A stretch of 64,000 bases of DNA from Cheiracanthium punctorium (GCA_038373885.1 JAWZYV010013172.1:248001-312000); one strand, 5' to 3'; shown: positions 1-12,278, counted from the first letter of the stretch. Program-made: numbers and translations. The notes: generated from the letters alone by a model not told the origin.

Positions 1-109
1 AGCCCTTCGTCACACGGAAACTGAGGAAGACCAAAACAATTTTTGGTCGAAACGTACGTATCTACTTACCTGTAACATCTTATGTGTGTTTTTTACTTGA
101 GCGTGTGCT

Positions 110-478
110 GTGCTGTGCCACACAGCCAGCTGCGTCAAAAAAGGGTCTTTAGATCTGTGGCACGTGATGAACGTTTCGATCGTCCGCCATCTTGCTGCTA
201 GTTAAGTCGAGCGATGGCAACGGCTGCCCTTTTTTCAGCATTGGGCAATCTATCCAGCTGTTCTCGTATTCTTCCATTTTTCAGCAGATGTCAGTGCTGT
301 TAAAAATAATCGTGACAATTTTTTTACGGGAAATGACGTGCTAAAAAGTAAAGGATTCTCGTGGAGCTATGTCACGCGCAACTATTTTTATAGAAGTGAA
401 ATCTATTCTTCGTGGCTGGCAACAGGCAAAACGTCAGAGTTTGGTGTTCCCAGAGCGGGAACACTGCGCGTTAAAGGG
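110..478 (-). mobile_element. piggyBac-type MITE, copy A (one end lost)
   Basis: This is the reverse complement of the family also seen at 6384-6769, 57452-57840 and 63067-63538. The right boundary reads GCGCGTTAAAGGG followed by TTAA at 479-482, which is the piggyBac-type TTAA target. The left end is not a TTAA terminus: similarity to the other copies fades near base 110, inside the block containing ACAGCCAGCTG, so this copy is truncated or joined to other sequence. No coding capacity. Confidence 0.75.
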
Positions 479-639
479 TTAACAGTGAATATTTAATCGA
501 ATTTTGTACAAAATAATGTTATCAGTAAAGTTTGAATGAACATTTTAAGCGAAAGTGGATATATTTTTGAGTAAAAATGAGAATAAATAAGATGATTTTT
601 CTAAAAACATGCATCACTATTTGCTCTTTGGTTTTTCTC

Positions 640-709
640 ACCTCCCCCCCCCCCTGCAAACGGTTTGCGCCCCCCTTGGGGGTCGCACTCCATAGGTTGA
701 GAAACGCTG
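640..709 (-). mobile_element. hAT-like terminal fragment
   Basis: Read on the minus strand, the sequence starts CAGCGTTTCTCAACC and runs into a GC-rich block (GTGCGACCCCC). That is the usual layout of one end of hAT MITEs in animals. No second terminus and no target duplication were found, so only one end is annotated. Confidence 0.45.
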
Positions 710-914
710 GATTAATTTTTGGTATTGGAAATTTCAAAGTAAAGAAATAATATATAGACGACCCCTTATGTTAGTAAGTTGAAATTCATATAGAAAGATA
801 GAAAGCATAAAGCCACAACATTGCTCTAAACAGCTTGGTTTCTATGACAGTTATAATATTGAGACGCTGCCTAGATTTCGCTTATTTTTTTCTCCACACT
901 GTATTTTGCATGTA

Positions 915-1711
915 CAGTGGCCTCTCACTTACGCGCCTCTCAATTATATGCGTCTCTCTTTTTTAAACGCGAATTTTGGAAGGTCCCATCACGAGGAATA
1001 GGAAAACAATGGATTACATTTTCTCAACATGGATGATAGAGGCCTCTGACTTACAAGCGCCACTTCGAATTGTTTCTCTCAGTTATGCGCGAAAATAAAT
1101 AGCGCAATTTAGAAATCCTATCACAACTAATGTACTTTCCTCCGTCATCCTCTAAGACAAAGCTCGTAACAAACGCGAATGTTGAGGAAAACATGATATC
1201 AAATACACTGACACATTGAACCTGTTTTTCATGAGTTGAGGTGATAATGATGATAATGGTACAATTCATCTTTTTATTCCGTCTTACGATACTGCTTTAG
1301 GAGCCCAAGAAAAATTGGCACGTTATCTATAAACTTATGAATTGCCTTCAAATACAAGAACATATTTTAATAATTTAGAAGAGATTGTGCTACAAACGCG
1401 ACTTAAGCATTTATGACATTTTGATAAAAGAATGTTGATACAGTCAAAGATTTTCCTATGTAAAATAAAATTATACGTTCATTCTATTTTTCGAATAAAA
1501 GTTAAACTAAATTGCATTGTTAAAAATTTTAAATATAGTATTATTATTTTTAACTGAAAAAATATTATTAAACATATTTTTTTTCAAATGTTTTGTCTCT
1601 CATAATTTAAACGAAGAGTTAGAAAATAAGACCCTTTCGGTTATACGCGGCTCTCAGTTATACGCGATTTTAAATCGGTCCCTTAAAACGCGTTTAAGTC
1701 AGAGATCACTG
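915..1711. mobile_element. pogo/Tigger-like non-autonomous element
   Basis: The ends are imperfect inverted repeats beginning CAGTGGCCTCTCACTTACG on the left and CAGTGATCTCTGACTTAAA on the right (read inward). TA flanks both sides (913-914 and 1712-1713). The CAGT(n)CTCTNACTTA start and TA target are typical of Tigger/pogo elements. Short copies of the terminal motif recur inside (near 1035-1095 and 1640-1670). About 800 bp with no transposase, so it is probably a MITE moved by a pogo-type transposase. Confidence 0.7.
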
Positions 1712-1713
1712 TA

Positions 1714-3582
1714 ACACAAGGTGTACAAAATTATTTCTTCACCATAACCCGCAACAGGAAATTATGTTCTAAATGGAATATCCGTAACCCGCGGATTTAC
1801 AATAAGGCATGATTCGTTTCATGTTTAAACCATATCCAAAAATACTGAAATTTCTTCTTGAACCCTTTGGACTTCTCTTTCATTTCACCCAGTGATTGGT
1901 TTCTTAAAAGTTTTATCTTCAGCATAAAAAAGAAAACCTTTGAATTTTAAACAAAAACAAAGTTAAAAATAACAATTATAAATCTTTCTAAAACTTTTCA
2001 TTTCAAAAATTAAATAGGGCCTCTACTTGCATTTATAGAAACAACGCCTTTGAATTTTAAAATCTCAAAAATTATAATTGTCATCTACTTTTTAATCAAG
2101 TACTTTAAAAAAATATTTAACAGAAAATTTCACTCCTACATACATAATATCTTAAAATCTTAACCATCGATGTTGCCAGAAAATTTTCCATTGGGAGTCA
2201 AAATGTCGAAATAGTAACGGTGACCAAGTGCGGAACCATGAAGGGGTGGGGTAGGGGGTAGAAAAATCATCCCTTTCTCTTGAGCGCACTTAAACCTAAA
2301 AAACTGTTGAATTGTTAATGAGTTTAATCCACTTTTGAACCCATGTTTAACCTGTCGCTCTCATCATCGAAAAGACGCAACGGAGAAGACTCTCCTTCTT
2401 TAACCTCGGCTAGGAAGAACACGGAATCATCAGTAAAATTTCTTAAAAACGTTTCATAAACAATGGACTTATGCTCGGTTGTTGCACCATTAAAATAAAA
2501 ATAAAAAGCATCTTTAAACAGTAAATTTTAGTATCAAGGTTTTTGTAGGAGATCAATTCTTTTCTAAAAACTACATCCTTTACATCAACATAATTTTCAT
2601 TATGGAACTATGGATGCATTAGTAAATGCATGAAGATGACAATACACTCCTATACGATTCATCTAAGTACTTCACTGGAAGTTTTGTACCCTAATGCTGA
2701 GACAACCTGTTTCTTTTTTTCGTCTTCTTCTTCTTCTTTTTTTTAATTTCACAGACGAATGATTTGTCTGCTTTTAAGAAGGTATAGTTTTATAGAAATT
2801 TCAGTTGACTAATGTGACGTAAAATTTTATAATTCGAAGAAATTGAAATCTGCTATTCTCAAAACAAAATTCAGAAAAATGACTAATGCTCACATATTTT
2901 TTAAGCACGTGACCGGTATATTACATTTGTGTATCAGAAAGATTTAAATAAATGCAAGTATTGCTTAGTTTTATATTTCAACAACCTTTAGTATAGATTA
3001 CTAAAAATAATTTTAGTTACGACGAGAATTTCTCCGACAGTTAAAATTGTAATAACTTTCATTAAATATATTAATCTCAACTTTGTAATACAAATTATAT
3101 TTTATACATTTCTAATATATTATATAATACTATTTGCCGGTACCGTAAAACAAACAGGAATTTCTCCAGTGTATATATGGAATAATATAAATCAAATACC
3201 AATTTTCCACACAATAAAACATATCAGATATACTGAAGAAACTCTGAATAAACATACCTCTATTTAATAAAATCTCAGGTTATATGTATTACACTTTTGT
3301 CGGCTATTAAACAAAATCTGTAAATCTAAGCGTGCGTTCACAAATCCTTTACAATAAAATTATGAGGAAAAGTATAGGGTTACTCCACTTATATGCGAAA
3401 CAACATTTACCGGGGAGGGGGGATCTCAAGAAAAATATCCCTCCCCGCAAATTACACAACTTCCATTGTAGTTTCTCAATTACACGTGAGTTTAATGACA
3501 TCTTTTTTCCTGCAGTTGGAATGAGTGTTAGGCTATTCCGGGAAGGAGCTCAGAAATTTTTTTTAAGCAAGCATTACTTATT
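1714..3582. other. AT-rich interval without recognised feature
   Basis: Both strands were scanned by eye. Only short ORFs, homopolymer runs and one CTT-rich tract near 2720-2745 are present. I see no coding, RNA or repeat structure I can name. Confidence 0.6.
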
Positions 3583-3887
3583 ATGAGGAACGACGCGCAA
3601 AACCTTGACAATGGCTCATCACAAAAAAACTGTAGGGACAATAGGAGTAGAGCGTATGTACTTCGGAGGAGGAAGTGTGAAAATGTTTACTCCAAAGGAG
3701 TAGAGATGGCCAATGATTCGATGAGTCGAATCAGTGATTCGAATCTTGGTACTGAGTGGCTCAGTCTTTACACTCACTCTCTACTGATTCGAATCTCAAG
3801 CCCTCAAGGGAAATACATTCCAAGTGCGAAGGGAAGAAAAACTTATTTTCCCTTTGCCGTTCCCAGAGATTTTCCCTTACTCTTTCA

Positions 3888-3933
3888 ACTCTTTTCGACT
3901 CTTTACGACTCTTTTCGACTCTTTACGACTCTG
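3888..3933. repeat. 10/20-bp tandem repeat (CTTTTCGACT / CTTTACGACT)
   Basis: Alternating CTTTTCGACT and CTTTACGACT decamers form a short array inside the hAT element at 3701-6048. Similar GACTC/GAGTC motifs recur near 4085-4180, suggesting subterminal repeats of that element. Confidence 0.8.
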
Positions 3934-4070
3934 AGTCGATAGATGATTTGAAACAGTAAATGAGTGGGTGTGGGTGAGTTGGTCACTGAGTTGGTGCAGC
4001 AACGAATCTTTACTGATTCAGTGTTTCGCTCTGTTTCGGTGATTGTATACTATCGTTGAGATTCGTTAGT

Positions 4071-4240
4071 TTTTCGAATCTTCTATCGACTCAGAGTCGA
4101 AAGGAGCCGAAAAGAGTTGAAAGGATGTTTCATTTAATTGGAGGGGTTTTTTCGAATCTTCTATCGACTCAGAGTCGAAAGAAGTCGAAAAGAGTTGAAA
4201 GGATGTTTCATTTAATTGAAGTTTTTTTTTCGAATCTTTG
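4071..4240. repeat. 78-bp tandem repeat, two units plus a partial third
   Basis: Units begin TTTTCGAATC at 4071, 4149 and 4227. Each of the first two contains CGACTCAGAGTCGAAA and ends in a TTTCATTTAATTG-rich segment. It accounts for the plus-strand ORF at 4056-4421, whose repeated peptide is a product of the tandem array and not a gene. Confidence 0.85.
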
Positions 4241-4775
4241 GTGTTTCATTTCTTGGTTGGTGGTCGGATTTAAAGTTTTATCTGTCTGTGGGTGTGGAGT
4301 GGGTCGAACATCGTTTGCTTTTGGCGGGGGGCATAGGCGTTACTTCCTAAGGGCAAGAGGGGTCAATCTCCCCCCCGAAAAAAAAATTAAGAAAATCCCT
4401 CCTTCCAACTTGTCTGGCTGATTTAATATTTGTTTAAAATTTAATGAAACATCCCTTTTCTACTTTTAACTTCAATATATGTCCCCCTGCCCCCACCCTC
4501 AAAAAAAAAAAAAAAAACCGGAACGTTAAGTTTACATGGTGGCGGATTTTCATGTGAAGGGAAATAGAATGAAATAAAGTTAGGATTGTGCTTGTCACTT
4601 TTAATGAAGGATACAGGGGCGGTATTAAGCGCTCTCACAAAAGGACTTTGTAGTAAGCAAAATAACATTTCGCTTTATTGCAGCAGATTTCGTTTTTTTT
4701 TTTTTTTTTACCTTGTTTTTCGTTTAAGGGGAATGATTTTATTTTCTTTCGTAATATACAAAATAGGGTCTAAAG

Positions 4776-4830
4776 CAGTGGCGTAGTTAGTGTTATTGAC
4801 AGTGGCGTAGCCAGGATTTTATTTCGGGGT
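4776..4830 (+). mobile_element. Two adjacent hAT-MITE left ends
   Basis: CAGTGGCGTAG occurs at 4776 and again at about 4799. The second continues as CAGTGGCGTAGCCAGGATTT, like the MITEs at 5037, 43435 and 47687. I found no matching right end or TSD for either, so these are probably broken copies inside the larger hAT. Confidence 0.45.
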
Positions 4831-5036
4831 GGGCTGGGTATCAAATTTTAAGATAAAGTTCAATTGTAAGCTAAGTAAAGGGTCCCATTTTTTTGGGGGG
4901 GGGTGGGCAGCAGCCCCTCAGTAGGACTGGGCCAAAAATCGACATATCGGTTTTATTTCAACATCAAATATCCGATATTCCCATTTTCATTTCAGTGAAA
5001 TCTCGAATTCGATAAAGGGCAAAAATACAGGCCGGC

Positions 5037-5206
5037 CAGGGGCGTAGCCAGAAATGTTTCATGGGGGGGGGTTATGACTACTGCAACTCATATATATGTA
5101 TACGTGTGTATGATAATGTAGTGAAGAATATACATTTTGTATGGCAAAAAATTCCTCATGGGGGGTTATGACCCCCCTAACCCCCCCCCCCTTGGCTACG
5201 CCTCTG
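5037..5206. mobile_element. hAT MITE, CAGGGGCGTAGCCAG family, TSD AGGCCGGC
   Basis: The ends are CAGGGGCGTAGCCAG and CTTGGCTACGCCTCTG, flanked by perfect 8-bp duplications AGGCCGGC (5029-5036 and 5207-5214). The 170-bp interior has G-runs next to the left end and C-runs next to the right end, with an AT-rich centre. The centre matches the MITE at 47687-47852 in reverse orientation, so they are one family. It is nested inside the hAT at 3701-6048. Confidence 0.93.
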
Positions 5207-5300
5207 AGGCCGGCGATAAGAAAATCCTGAGATCAATACCAGCTTTTGCTACTGCTTTCTCTCCGTTGATGACGATGCCGGATCGCGGAAAAAACAGCTC

Positions 5301-5820
5301 CATGGTTTATTAGTCTAATTACCATAATTAATTAACGTATATCCCGGAAACTATCCACCGGAGCGCTTTTTTATTGATTCTCGACCCCCCCTTAGGAACT
5401 ACCATCGTTGCATAAAATTTCGAATGCTTTGACACCAAACTTAACCTTTTAATCTTACAGGCCCAGGGGGTCATACGAAGCTCCCCTATATTTTCAATTT
5501 GGGCATTTTAAACACTAGCCTCCTTCGGCGGCATCTCCAAAGCCTGGAAACCATCCCAGAGCCAATTTCTACATGTTTGCAGTCCTTTTAAGCCTCAATC
5601 ATGGTTAATTAGTCTATTTACCATAATTAATTAACGTATATCTCGGAAACTATCCATCGGAGCGCGTTTTTATTGATTCTCGACCCCCCCCCCTTAGGAA
5701 TTCCCATCGTTGCATAAAATTTCGAATGCTTTGACACCAAACTTAACCTTTTAATCTTACAGGCCCAGGGGGTCATACGAAGCTCCCCTGTATTTTCATT
5801 TCGGGCAGTTTAAACATTAG
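5301..5820. repeat. Direct repeat pair (5301-5517 and 5600-5820)
   Basis: Two copies of about 217 bp lie 299 bp apart. Both start CATGGTTNATTAGTCT and contain AATTAATTAACGTAT, a C-run, and CTTACAGGCCCAGGGGGTCA. Divergence is low, a few per cent by eye. It looks like a tandem duplication within the 3701-6048 element. Confidence 0.85.
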
Positions 5821-6383
5821 TTTTACTCGAGCAAGGAGAGAGAGATGCTAACTGCCCGAGAACTCAGCGGAGAAGAAACCCGATGAATGGGTGAAGGGTG
5901 TTTAAATAGTACGGCTTTCGGCGCAGAGAGAGGGAAAATTTCTTTAGTTGTTTTATTGATTCAAGATTCGAATCACTGATTCGAATCATCGAAGTAGTGA
6001 GTGAGTCGAGATTCGAATCAGTAAAATGAGTCGAACCGCCCATCTCTACAAAGGAGTGCTTACATATTCAGATGGTGAGAAGATAGGTGCTCACGCATAT
6101 CAGTGTTCCTTCGGGACTGAAGTAGCACTGAAACGTGATTATGGTTATGTGTGTGAAATGTTAAGAGTTGGTAAACCAATGAAGCCCGATAAATACATAA
6201 GTAATATTATGAAAGCTTGGAGACAGACCTGCGAGTAAGAATTCATTTCAACCAACTCAACTGCTCCAAAAGCAACAATGATTGCTAAGACAATAGGAAT
6301 GACGAACAACTTGAGAGCTGTGAAACAACTTCGAAATTTCTGTCAAGACACAGCTTCGCTCATATTAGTTGTTCGATCTTTAA

Positions 6384-6769
6384 CCCTTTAACGCGCAGTG
6401 TTCCCGCTCTGGGAACACCAGACTCTGACGTTTTGACTGTTGCCAGTCACGAAGAATAGATTGGATTTCTATAAAAATAGTTGCGGGTGACATAGCTCCA
6501 CGAGGATCCTTTACTTTTTAGCACGTCATTTCCCGTAAAAAAATGGTCACGATTATTTTTAACAGCACTGACATCTGCTGAAAAATGGAAAAACAGCTGG
6601 ATTGATTGCCCAATGCTGAAAAAAGGGCAGCCGTTGCCATCGCTCGACCTAACTACCAGAAAGATGGCGGACAATCGAAATGTTCATCGCGTGCCACAGA
6701 TCTAGAGACACTTTTTTGACGACAGGGTCATGGGGAGCGTCTTTTGGGAAAGGGTTGCGCCTCAAAGGG
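6384..6769 (+). mobile_element. piggyBac-type MITE, copy B (complete)
   Basis: TTAA lies on both sides (6380-6383 and 6770-6773). The left end CCCTTTAACGCGC and right end GCGCCTCAAAGGG are imperfect inverted repeats (11 of 13). TTAA duplication with CCC-starting TIRs is the signature of piggyBac-type mobilisation. The 386-bp copy has no open coding sequence; the minus-strand ORF over it is spurious. Confidence 0.85.
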
Positions 6770-6773
6770 TTAA

Positions 6774-7821
6774 TAAAAGTCATGAAGGCTAAAAATCGAC
6801 TCGTTTCATCATCTACTTCATTTAAAGCACATTTCTTCGAGCTGTTGAACTAACATCATAACTCGAGGAATATCAACATATCCCATTCTGCGTGACTTCT
6901 AAATCGTTGTTAATAAACTTCTAAATTGTTACTAAACGGCAGAGTTGGCAGTCCCCAAAAAACTGCATTCAAATTGCTAGTCTCTGTACCAGAAAAGGCG
7001 CTAACCTCAATACTAGGAAAATGGATCAGTACTAGGTAAAATGGCAGCTCCTTGATAATTCAGCAACGGGCAGAGAAGGGTCAAGTCCAGAGATAATAAT
7101 GAATAATGATACACTTTCCAAATTTATGGAATAAGAATAAAAATAGATACGACACGTGGATTATGATACACTTTTAGCACATTATTATGATACACATGTG
7201 GCACTTTAGTGCGTATTTAAAACAGGACACAAGTGTTTGAGATTTAAAAAAAAATTTATTTGGAGGCATCTTTTTAGTAGTTACCCAAGTAACATATATA
7301 AAATTTAAACTTTACACTATCACGAAAGTAGAATTACATTTTCCTGAAGTTTAAGGGTGTCTGGGGAGGGGGGGGGGTTGCCACGATGAAAAGTTGTCTA
7401 GCAAGAGATGACGTGATTTTCATAATTATACTGAAGAAAATATTTTTAAAATTACGCTTTATACTAGCAAGGTTGTAGCTAGGTTGCAAGTTTATACACC
7501 TTTGCCACCTGTTACCTGCCAAAGCCACGATGATCCAAACTACCTCTGTCGGGGGCATGCACAGCGAAACTTTCAGCTTTTATACTATGAGGAAGGTCTG
7601 GCGATCGCGGGATCTTACTCTATAAGCAACACAGTATTTTACCATTGCGCATTTTTTAAGAAAGTGTAAGTATTTCAACAACGGGCGATACTTTCTAACA
7701 TTACGTTTCCACTCTACTGCCCACTCCAGTTCTAACAGTAGTTCGATAGTCTGCATATGCCACTGTCTGTTACTGTGTATGACACTGTAACTCAGAAACT
7801 GCACCTTTTTTCTACTGGTAT
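6774..7821. other. Interval with only a repeat fragment
   Basis: Bases 7095-7240 match, in reverse orientation, the repeat seen at 17250-17370 and 44590-45840 (GATACACTTTCC and CACTTTAGTGCGTATTTAAA motifs). The rest is AT-rich with a G-run at 7366-7377. Short ORFs at 7334-7840 overlap on both strands and look like chance. Confidence 0.5.
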
Positions 7822-8035
7822 GTTGTGGGATTACGGCCAATTAGCAGCACCCTGCACGAGGGATCTAAGCCGAAGGGGGTTGCCGTGGGTGTCTTTCTAC
7901 GGGGTCCTAGCCCGTATTTAATCTGAGTTTATGAGGAAACCACGGAAAACTCCGAATGGTTAGGTCGACGGTCGACGACTTTGAACCAGGCACCTTCCGT
8001 CTCCCAGTTCAGAGCGCTATGCGATCGGCCACTCG
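7822..8035 (-). mobile_element. tRNA-derived SINE, copy 1
   Basis: Read on the minus strand, the head has a pol III B-box-like GGTTCAAAG (at about 7980-7992) preceded by GACGGAAGGTGCCT. The body contains CCACGGAAAACTCC in reverse and the tail ends near CCACAACATACC. It matches the better-preserved copy at 61469-61681 along its length but is diverged. No TSD was identified. Confidence 0.75.
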
Positions 8036-8039
8036 TGGG

Positions 8040-10018
8040 GCTTTCTACAGGTGGATTCTGAGTGTGAAAAAACCATCCGCGATAGACTTTCATTTGCTTT
8101 TATTAATTGAAAAATTTCCAGCAATATTTTACTTCAAAGGAAAACCTTGAAAGATAAAGCAATTTTCTTTTTTTCATGCTTTTAAAAAATTTAACAATTT
8201 TTTATTTATTCATTACTTATTTTACTTATTGAAAGCTGAGCCTTGAAAAAAAAAATCCCTCTTTTTAAACAAAATAAAAACGATTTAGCGATTTATTTAT
8301 TCATTAATTATAGCGATTTGCTTTTCCAACACATAGATAGTTTTGAAATATTTTGCCTCCTTTCTATTTTTAAATGCTTATTTTTTAACACACGTTTTTG
8401 CTCACTTTTCCGAAGTATCTAAATTTCTCATTGCTGTGTACAGCACTAATATTACTACCTCCTTTCCTTATTTTAAAAATGCTTCACTAACGAAGAAAAA
8501 AGTTTTAATGGCTGCAATAAAAAAAAAAGAAAGAAAGAAGAAGGAATTTTTCTAAATTGAAGACATTTTCATAAGTAAGAAAATTCAATCATGAACCTGA
8601 CTCAAATCCCCCCCCCCCCAAAAAAAAACAAATAAAAAGCTCTTTCCTTAGTCACACTAAGTAGCTTCAAGTATAATTGACAAAATTCTGATTCTTAATG
8701 CTTGTTATGTAATCCTAACTACGGCTTTGATGCCAAGGAGTTTGGAAAACCATTGTTAAAGAACAATGTCAAAACTTGTTAAAACACTCATGACTTTATA
8801 AATACAACATTTTCCAGTTCTTTATTGTCCAAATGTTTTTTTTTCAAAAATGCTTGCTTTTGTTTAAAATATTAAACATGAGTCTATATAAATAAACTAG
8901 TCTGAGATATTACTTTTCTTTTTCAAAAGAAATTTTTTTTTTACAAGAGTTCTTACAATATTCGATCGTTGTCGCAAGGAAACTTTTCTGGCTGCTTAGT
9001 AAAGAAATTGCAGGAAAATTGTAACAAAAATATTGTTAGAATGAACGTAAACATAACATTAGGGTTTGTGAAAGGAAATGTGTCCAAGATCATGGAAATT
9101 CAGTCCAAGGTTAATTTAAACAATGCGAGTTCTAGACCCATTATGCTATATCGAGTCGCGCGGAATACAAAATCCAGGATGGAAATTGCACAGGAATAAG
9201 TATTAAAATAAGTAGTTTGACTGATAGTCCAATCAAAATAGACAAAAAGGAAAACAAAAGCACGTGAAATTTCAGAAAAATTTGCATTGAACTGAAAATT
9301 GGTACAGACCTTAAATATATCATTATAAATGAAATGCCAAAAGTCCCCACAGATCCCTCCCTGTACAGCTAAAAATTGTATGCAAGGTCAAAGGTTAAAA
9401 AATCAGTTTATGGCAAATATCTTGCAACCGGTATATTATGCGATTCTCTACAAAAAAAGGCCTGAATACTTTTTTCCGTATAAAGGCTGGAGCTCAAGAT
9501 GCGTGAACTGGACGCAACTCCAAGGGGTGAGGGAAGTTTTCTAATGGTCAATGTGCACTTGCAGGATATTGTAATCGAAATATTTATGGGATTTTTGATG
9601 ACCAGTCGGGATCCACCGACAAAAGCTACCTCTCGGAACCATAAAAGCACATCCCCCACACAATGGAGAGCCTTTTCTCCGCGCCGTCTGAGAGAAGGGT
9701 CAGGGAGAGTACACTGAATTACTATTGGCGTTTATGACAACGGCCTCAAATGAGCTCCAGGCATGAATCATCATTCATCATATAATGGTAATGCGTACTC
9801 CCGCGTTTCTCAAGACCAACACAGACAAGCGAAATATCTGCATTCTAACCCTATCCCATAGATCAGGTTCAACCCTATTGACTAGAGATAGATTCTGTCG
9901 ATGAAAACTTTCTGCATGACGCAAGTCCTTGAAAAAATATAGAATTAAACTAATAGAAACCCGATCTTCATATGACGTCTGTCCACTATGAATGCTCCTG
10001 TTAGTGTTGTACTGTATA
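8040..10018. other. AT-rich interval without recognised feature
   Basis: Low-complexity tracts (C-run then A-run at 8610-8630, an A/G-rich tract near 8520-8545) and only short overlapping ORFs. I see no transposon termini or coding homology. The last part contains TGCTCCTGTTAGT at about 9993, which reappears just right of the nest at 40068; this may be a small host repeat. Confidence 0.5.
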
Positions 10019-10606
10019 CCTGCTCCTAGTGGCGGATTTCCCATAAGGCGTAATAGGCGTATACCTAAGGCCCCGCACTTTTGACAATATTTACCAGTAT
10101 GTAATAATAAAGGAGTAAAAAGTACGGCACAATTTTTTTAAAAATGTACATTTCCCATTCAAAATGTTCACAGCATCGCTGATTTATTAATCTAATATAA
10201 TAGAATTCTGTGGTCTATGGTCAAGGTGGGGGGAGGGGGGGGGGTTGTCTTATCTCGAATTCACTTTCAGCGGCTAGAGATGAGTTTTGGGCTCATTTTT
10301 TAAAGAGTGAGCCCGAATGTTCAGCTAATAGATAAATAAAAGTCAAGTTTATTGACAGAATATAATAAATTTCGCAATTTGTGCAAAAAAGACGAATATA
10401 CACTGGCTTCCAAAAGTTAAGAAACAACCGGTTTTTGCGCCTAATTTGCAAATGAATGAATGTAGAAGCACCAAATTTGGATGGCATGTGCACAAAACAG
10501 TTAACAACAACAACAAAAAAAAGCAATCTCGATGGAAAAGTCCATTCTTAAAAAATAATATATCCCAGTTTTTTGTGGTAAAATATCGTAGAAACAAAAA
10601 TGAGTT

Positions 10607-10968
10607 TTAGTAAGGGATATGCCCACCTCTAGCTTGAATGCATTGGCGGCATCGACTTTCCATGCTGTCAATTAAGTTGTAGGTTATCGGAATGGGAAGA
10701 GAAGATAAAACACGGAGCAAGCTTTGTTCCAGCTCTCCTAAAGACTTTGGAAGTGGACTTAAAGCAGCAACCTGTCTACCAAGATTGTCCCAAAGATGTT
10801 CTATAGGATTCAGGTCTGGAGATTGAGCTGTCCATTCCATTCTCTCTAAACCAAGACCCTTAAGATATTCCTCAACAACTACAGCTCGGTGAGGTCGTGA
10901 ATTATCATCCATCAGAATGAAATCATTACCAGTTGCACAGGCATATGGGCCGTAAATGACGTCATGGG
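10607..10968 (-). pseudogene. Tc1-family transposase, C-terminal piece
   Basis: The minus-strand product carries MDDNSRPH (second catalytic Asp) and SPDLNPIEHLWD (catalytic Glu of the DDE triad), and ends in RCRQCIQARGGH with a stop at 10607. These are hallmark motifs of the Tc1 transposase C-terminal half (DDE_3). Upstream codons continue to about 10968 (GPYACATGNDFIL). The coding sequence resumes at 24085-24018 (LTGVRYQDEILDRYVG) and then at 28735-28718 (HVFQG), beyond two large insertions. The first catalytic Asp and the N-terminal helix-turn-helix are missing. It would have cut and pasted the host Tc1 element at TA sites; it is now inactive. Confidence 0.9.
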
Positions 10969-11203
10969 AACGTCATACTTTTAGTTTTAAAAAACATCCT
11001 ACTAACTCCATGGCGCTCGCTCCCGCTTCGTTTTTATTTGGAAAAATGAGACTGTTGCCCGTCTCGAGTTTTTTGGTGTTCTAAAGTTTTAGATTTATTA
11101 TTGCAGAAAATTTTATGTAAGATAAGTCAGAAATTTAGCAACCCTGTTTTTGTATTTTTTTTTTCCATGTAAAATGGAGCTTGAAGGAATAAAATCATGT
11201 CTA
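10969..11203. other. Unassigned filler between Tc1 and the next insertion
   Basis: This stretch lies between the broken Tc1 codon run (10968) and the CAGTGGGTGCATTCG terminus at 11204. It does not continue the Tc1 protein, and I could not pair its left edge with a right edge near 24012-24017. It may be part of a further insertion whose ends have decayed. Confidence 0.4.
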
Positions 11204-12278
11204 CAGTGGGTGCATTCGTAAACAACAAACTCGTGGCACGAGTTTTCATAAGAAAACTGGAATGCTTGTGTTTAGTGTTGTCAGTGGTTATCAGTTTCTT
11301 TTGACTTTACGAACAACTTCAGTTTATTTAGTTTCGTCGCCTAGGAGACGTGTTTGTTTACAATTCATGAATGCGTTAATTTTGCTGCGGAGTGTTTTTA
11401 GTACATACTCAGCAGGACTTTTAAAAGAAAAAGTGGAAACAATTGAAGTGCACAGATCAAAATTTAGACATTTCAACTTCATTTTTTTTTTTTCAAAAGT
11501 ATTTATCAAGAAAAGTTCGAATTTCGCTAGTAACGGTTTAAATCAACTTCAATCTCAGCACTAAAACATGCATTTTTGAATTTAATTTACTAAAATGAAA
11601 AGTACAAGAAAATGATTACCTTTGAAAAATTATGTACCTTCGTAGCAGTTTCTACCGCATTAATGAATGTCCTCCTTGAAAAAGTAATATTTGCAGCTTC
11701 AGCAAACGTAAAATACTTTTCATAACAACGGATGCCATTTCTAAATAAAACAACGTGCAGCGAGTAATCTTCTCAACAAACTCAATGAACCTATTCCGAG
11801 CTCATTCTTTTTTATTCGTTTATTTCGTTTGAAATTAATCGCACTCAGTTTTGTATACGAACGCTCTAGTTTATAAACTGAATGCACTCAGTTTCCTTTA
11901 CGAACACCCAGTGCCGGATTAACAATATAGCAGATGTAGCAAATGCTACGGGCCCCGTGCTTTTGGGGGCCCCGCACCTTTACCTTGAAAGTTTTCGTCT
12001 TTCCCCTCAAGATCTAGCTTTTTTGACACTTTCCAACAAGGTAGAAAAGTGTTTAAGATTTCGGTTTGTCTGTCTGTCCGTCCTTGATATAACTCGCGTC
12101 AATAGGCACTGATTTCTACGAAATTTATATATGTTATTCTTATCTGAAGTACTATGTACCCTATTGTAAAGGATCTATGTAGCGTTTATAGATTTTTTTC
12201 TACAGGAGCACTCAAGATAGTCCCAATACATTGCGCTGTATGGGAAGTTATTCTTTAAGCGTATCATCCTACTAACTA

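Larger units (their letters stand above)
3701..6048. mobile_element. hAT element, TAGAGATGG termini, TSD CAAAGGAG
   Basis: The left end TAGAGATGG and right end CCATCTCTA are inverted repeats flanked by identical 8-bp duplications CAAAGGAG at 3693-3700 and 6049-6056. The 8-bp TSD and TAGAG-type TIR mark the hAT superfamily. The 2.35-kb interior has no transposase. It holds repeats of GATTCGAATC and GACTCTTTTCGACTC-like motifs near both ends, a tandem array at 4071-4240, a hAT MITE at 5037-5206, and two 217-bp direct repeats (5301-5517, 5600-5820). Confidence 0.88.
3583..6238 (+). pseudogene. Unrecognised ORF split by a hAT insertion
   Basis: The left part (3583-3700) and right part (6057-6238) are in the same reading frame once the hAT element at 3701-6048 and one copy of its TSD CAAAGGAG are removed. 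The join would give an ORF of roughly 100 codons, from an ATG at 3583 to a TAA ending about 6238. The left part is basic (several Arg/Lys-rich stretches). The right part ends in a lysine-rich segment followed by an aromatic tail. I do not recognise the protein. It may be a fragment of a host gene, of an older transposon, or a chance ORF; an ORF this short is weak evidence in itself. The frame continuity across the insertion is the only support. Confidence 0.3.

Noticed and set aside
4056..4421. 121-codon plus-strand ORF with internally repeated peptide.
   Set aside because: It is produced by the 78-bp tandem repeat in the TAGAG hAT.
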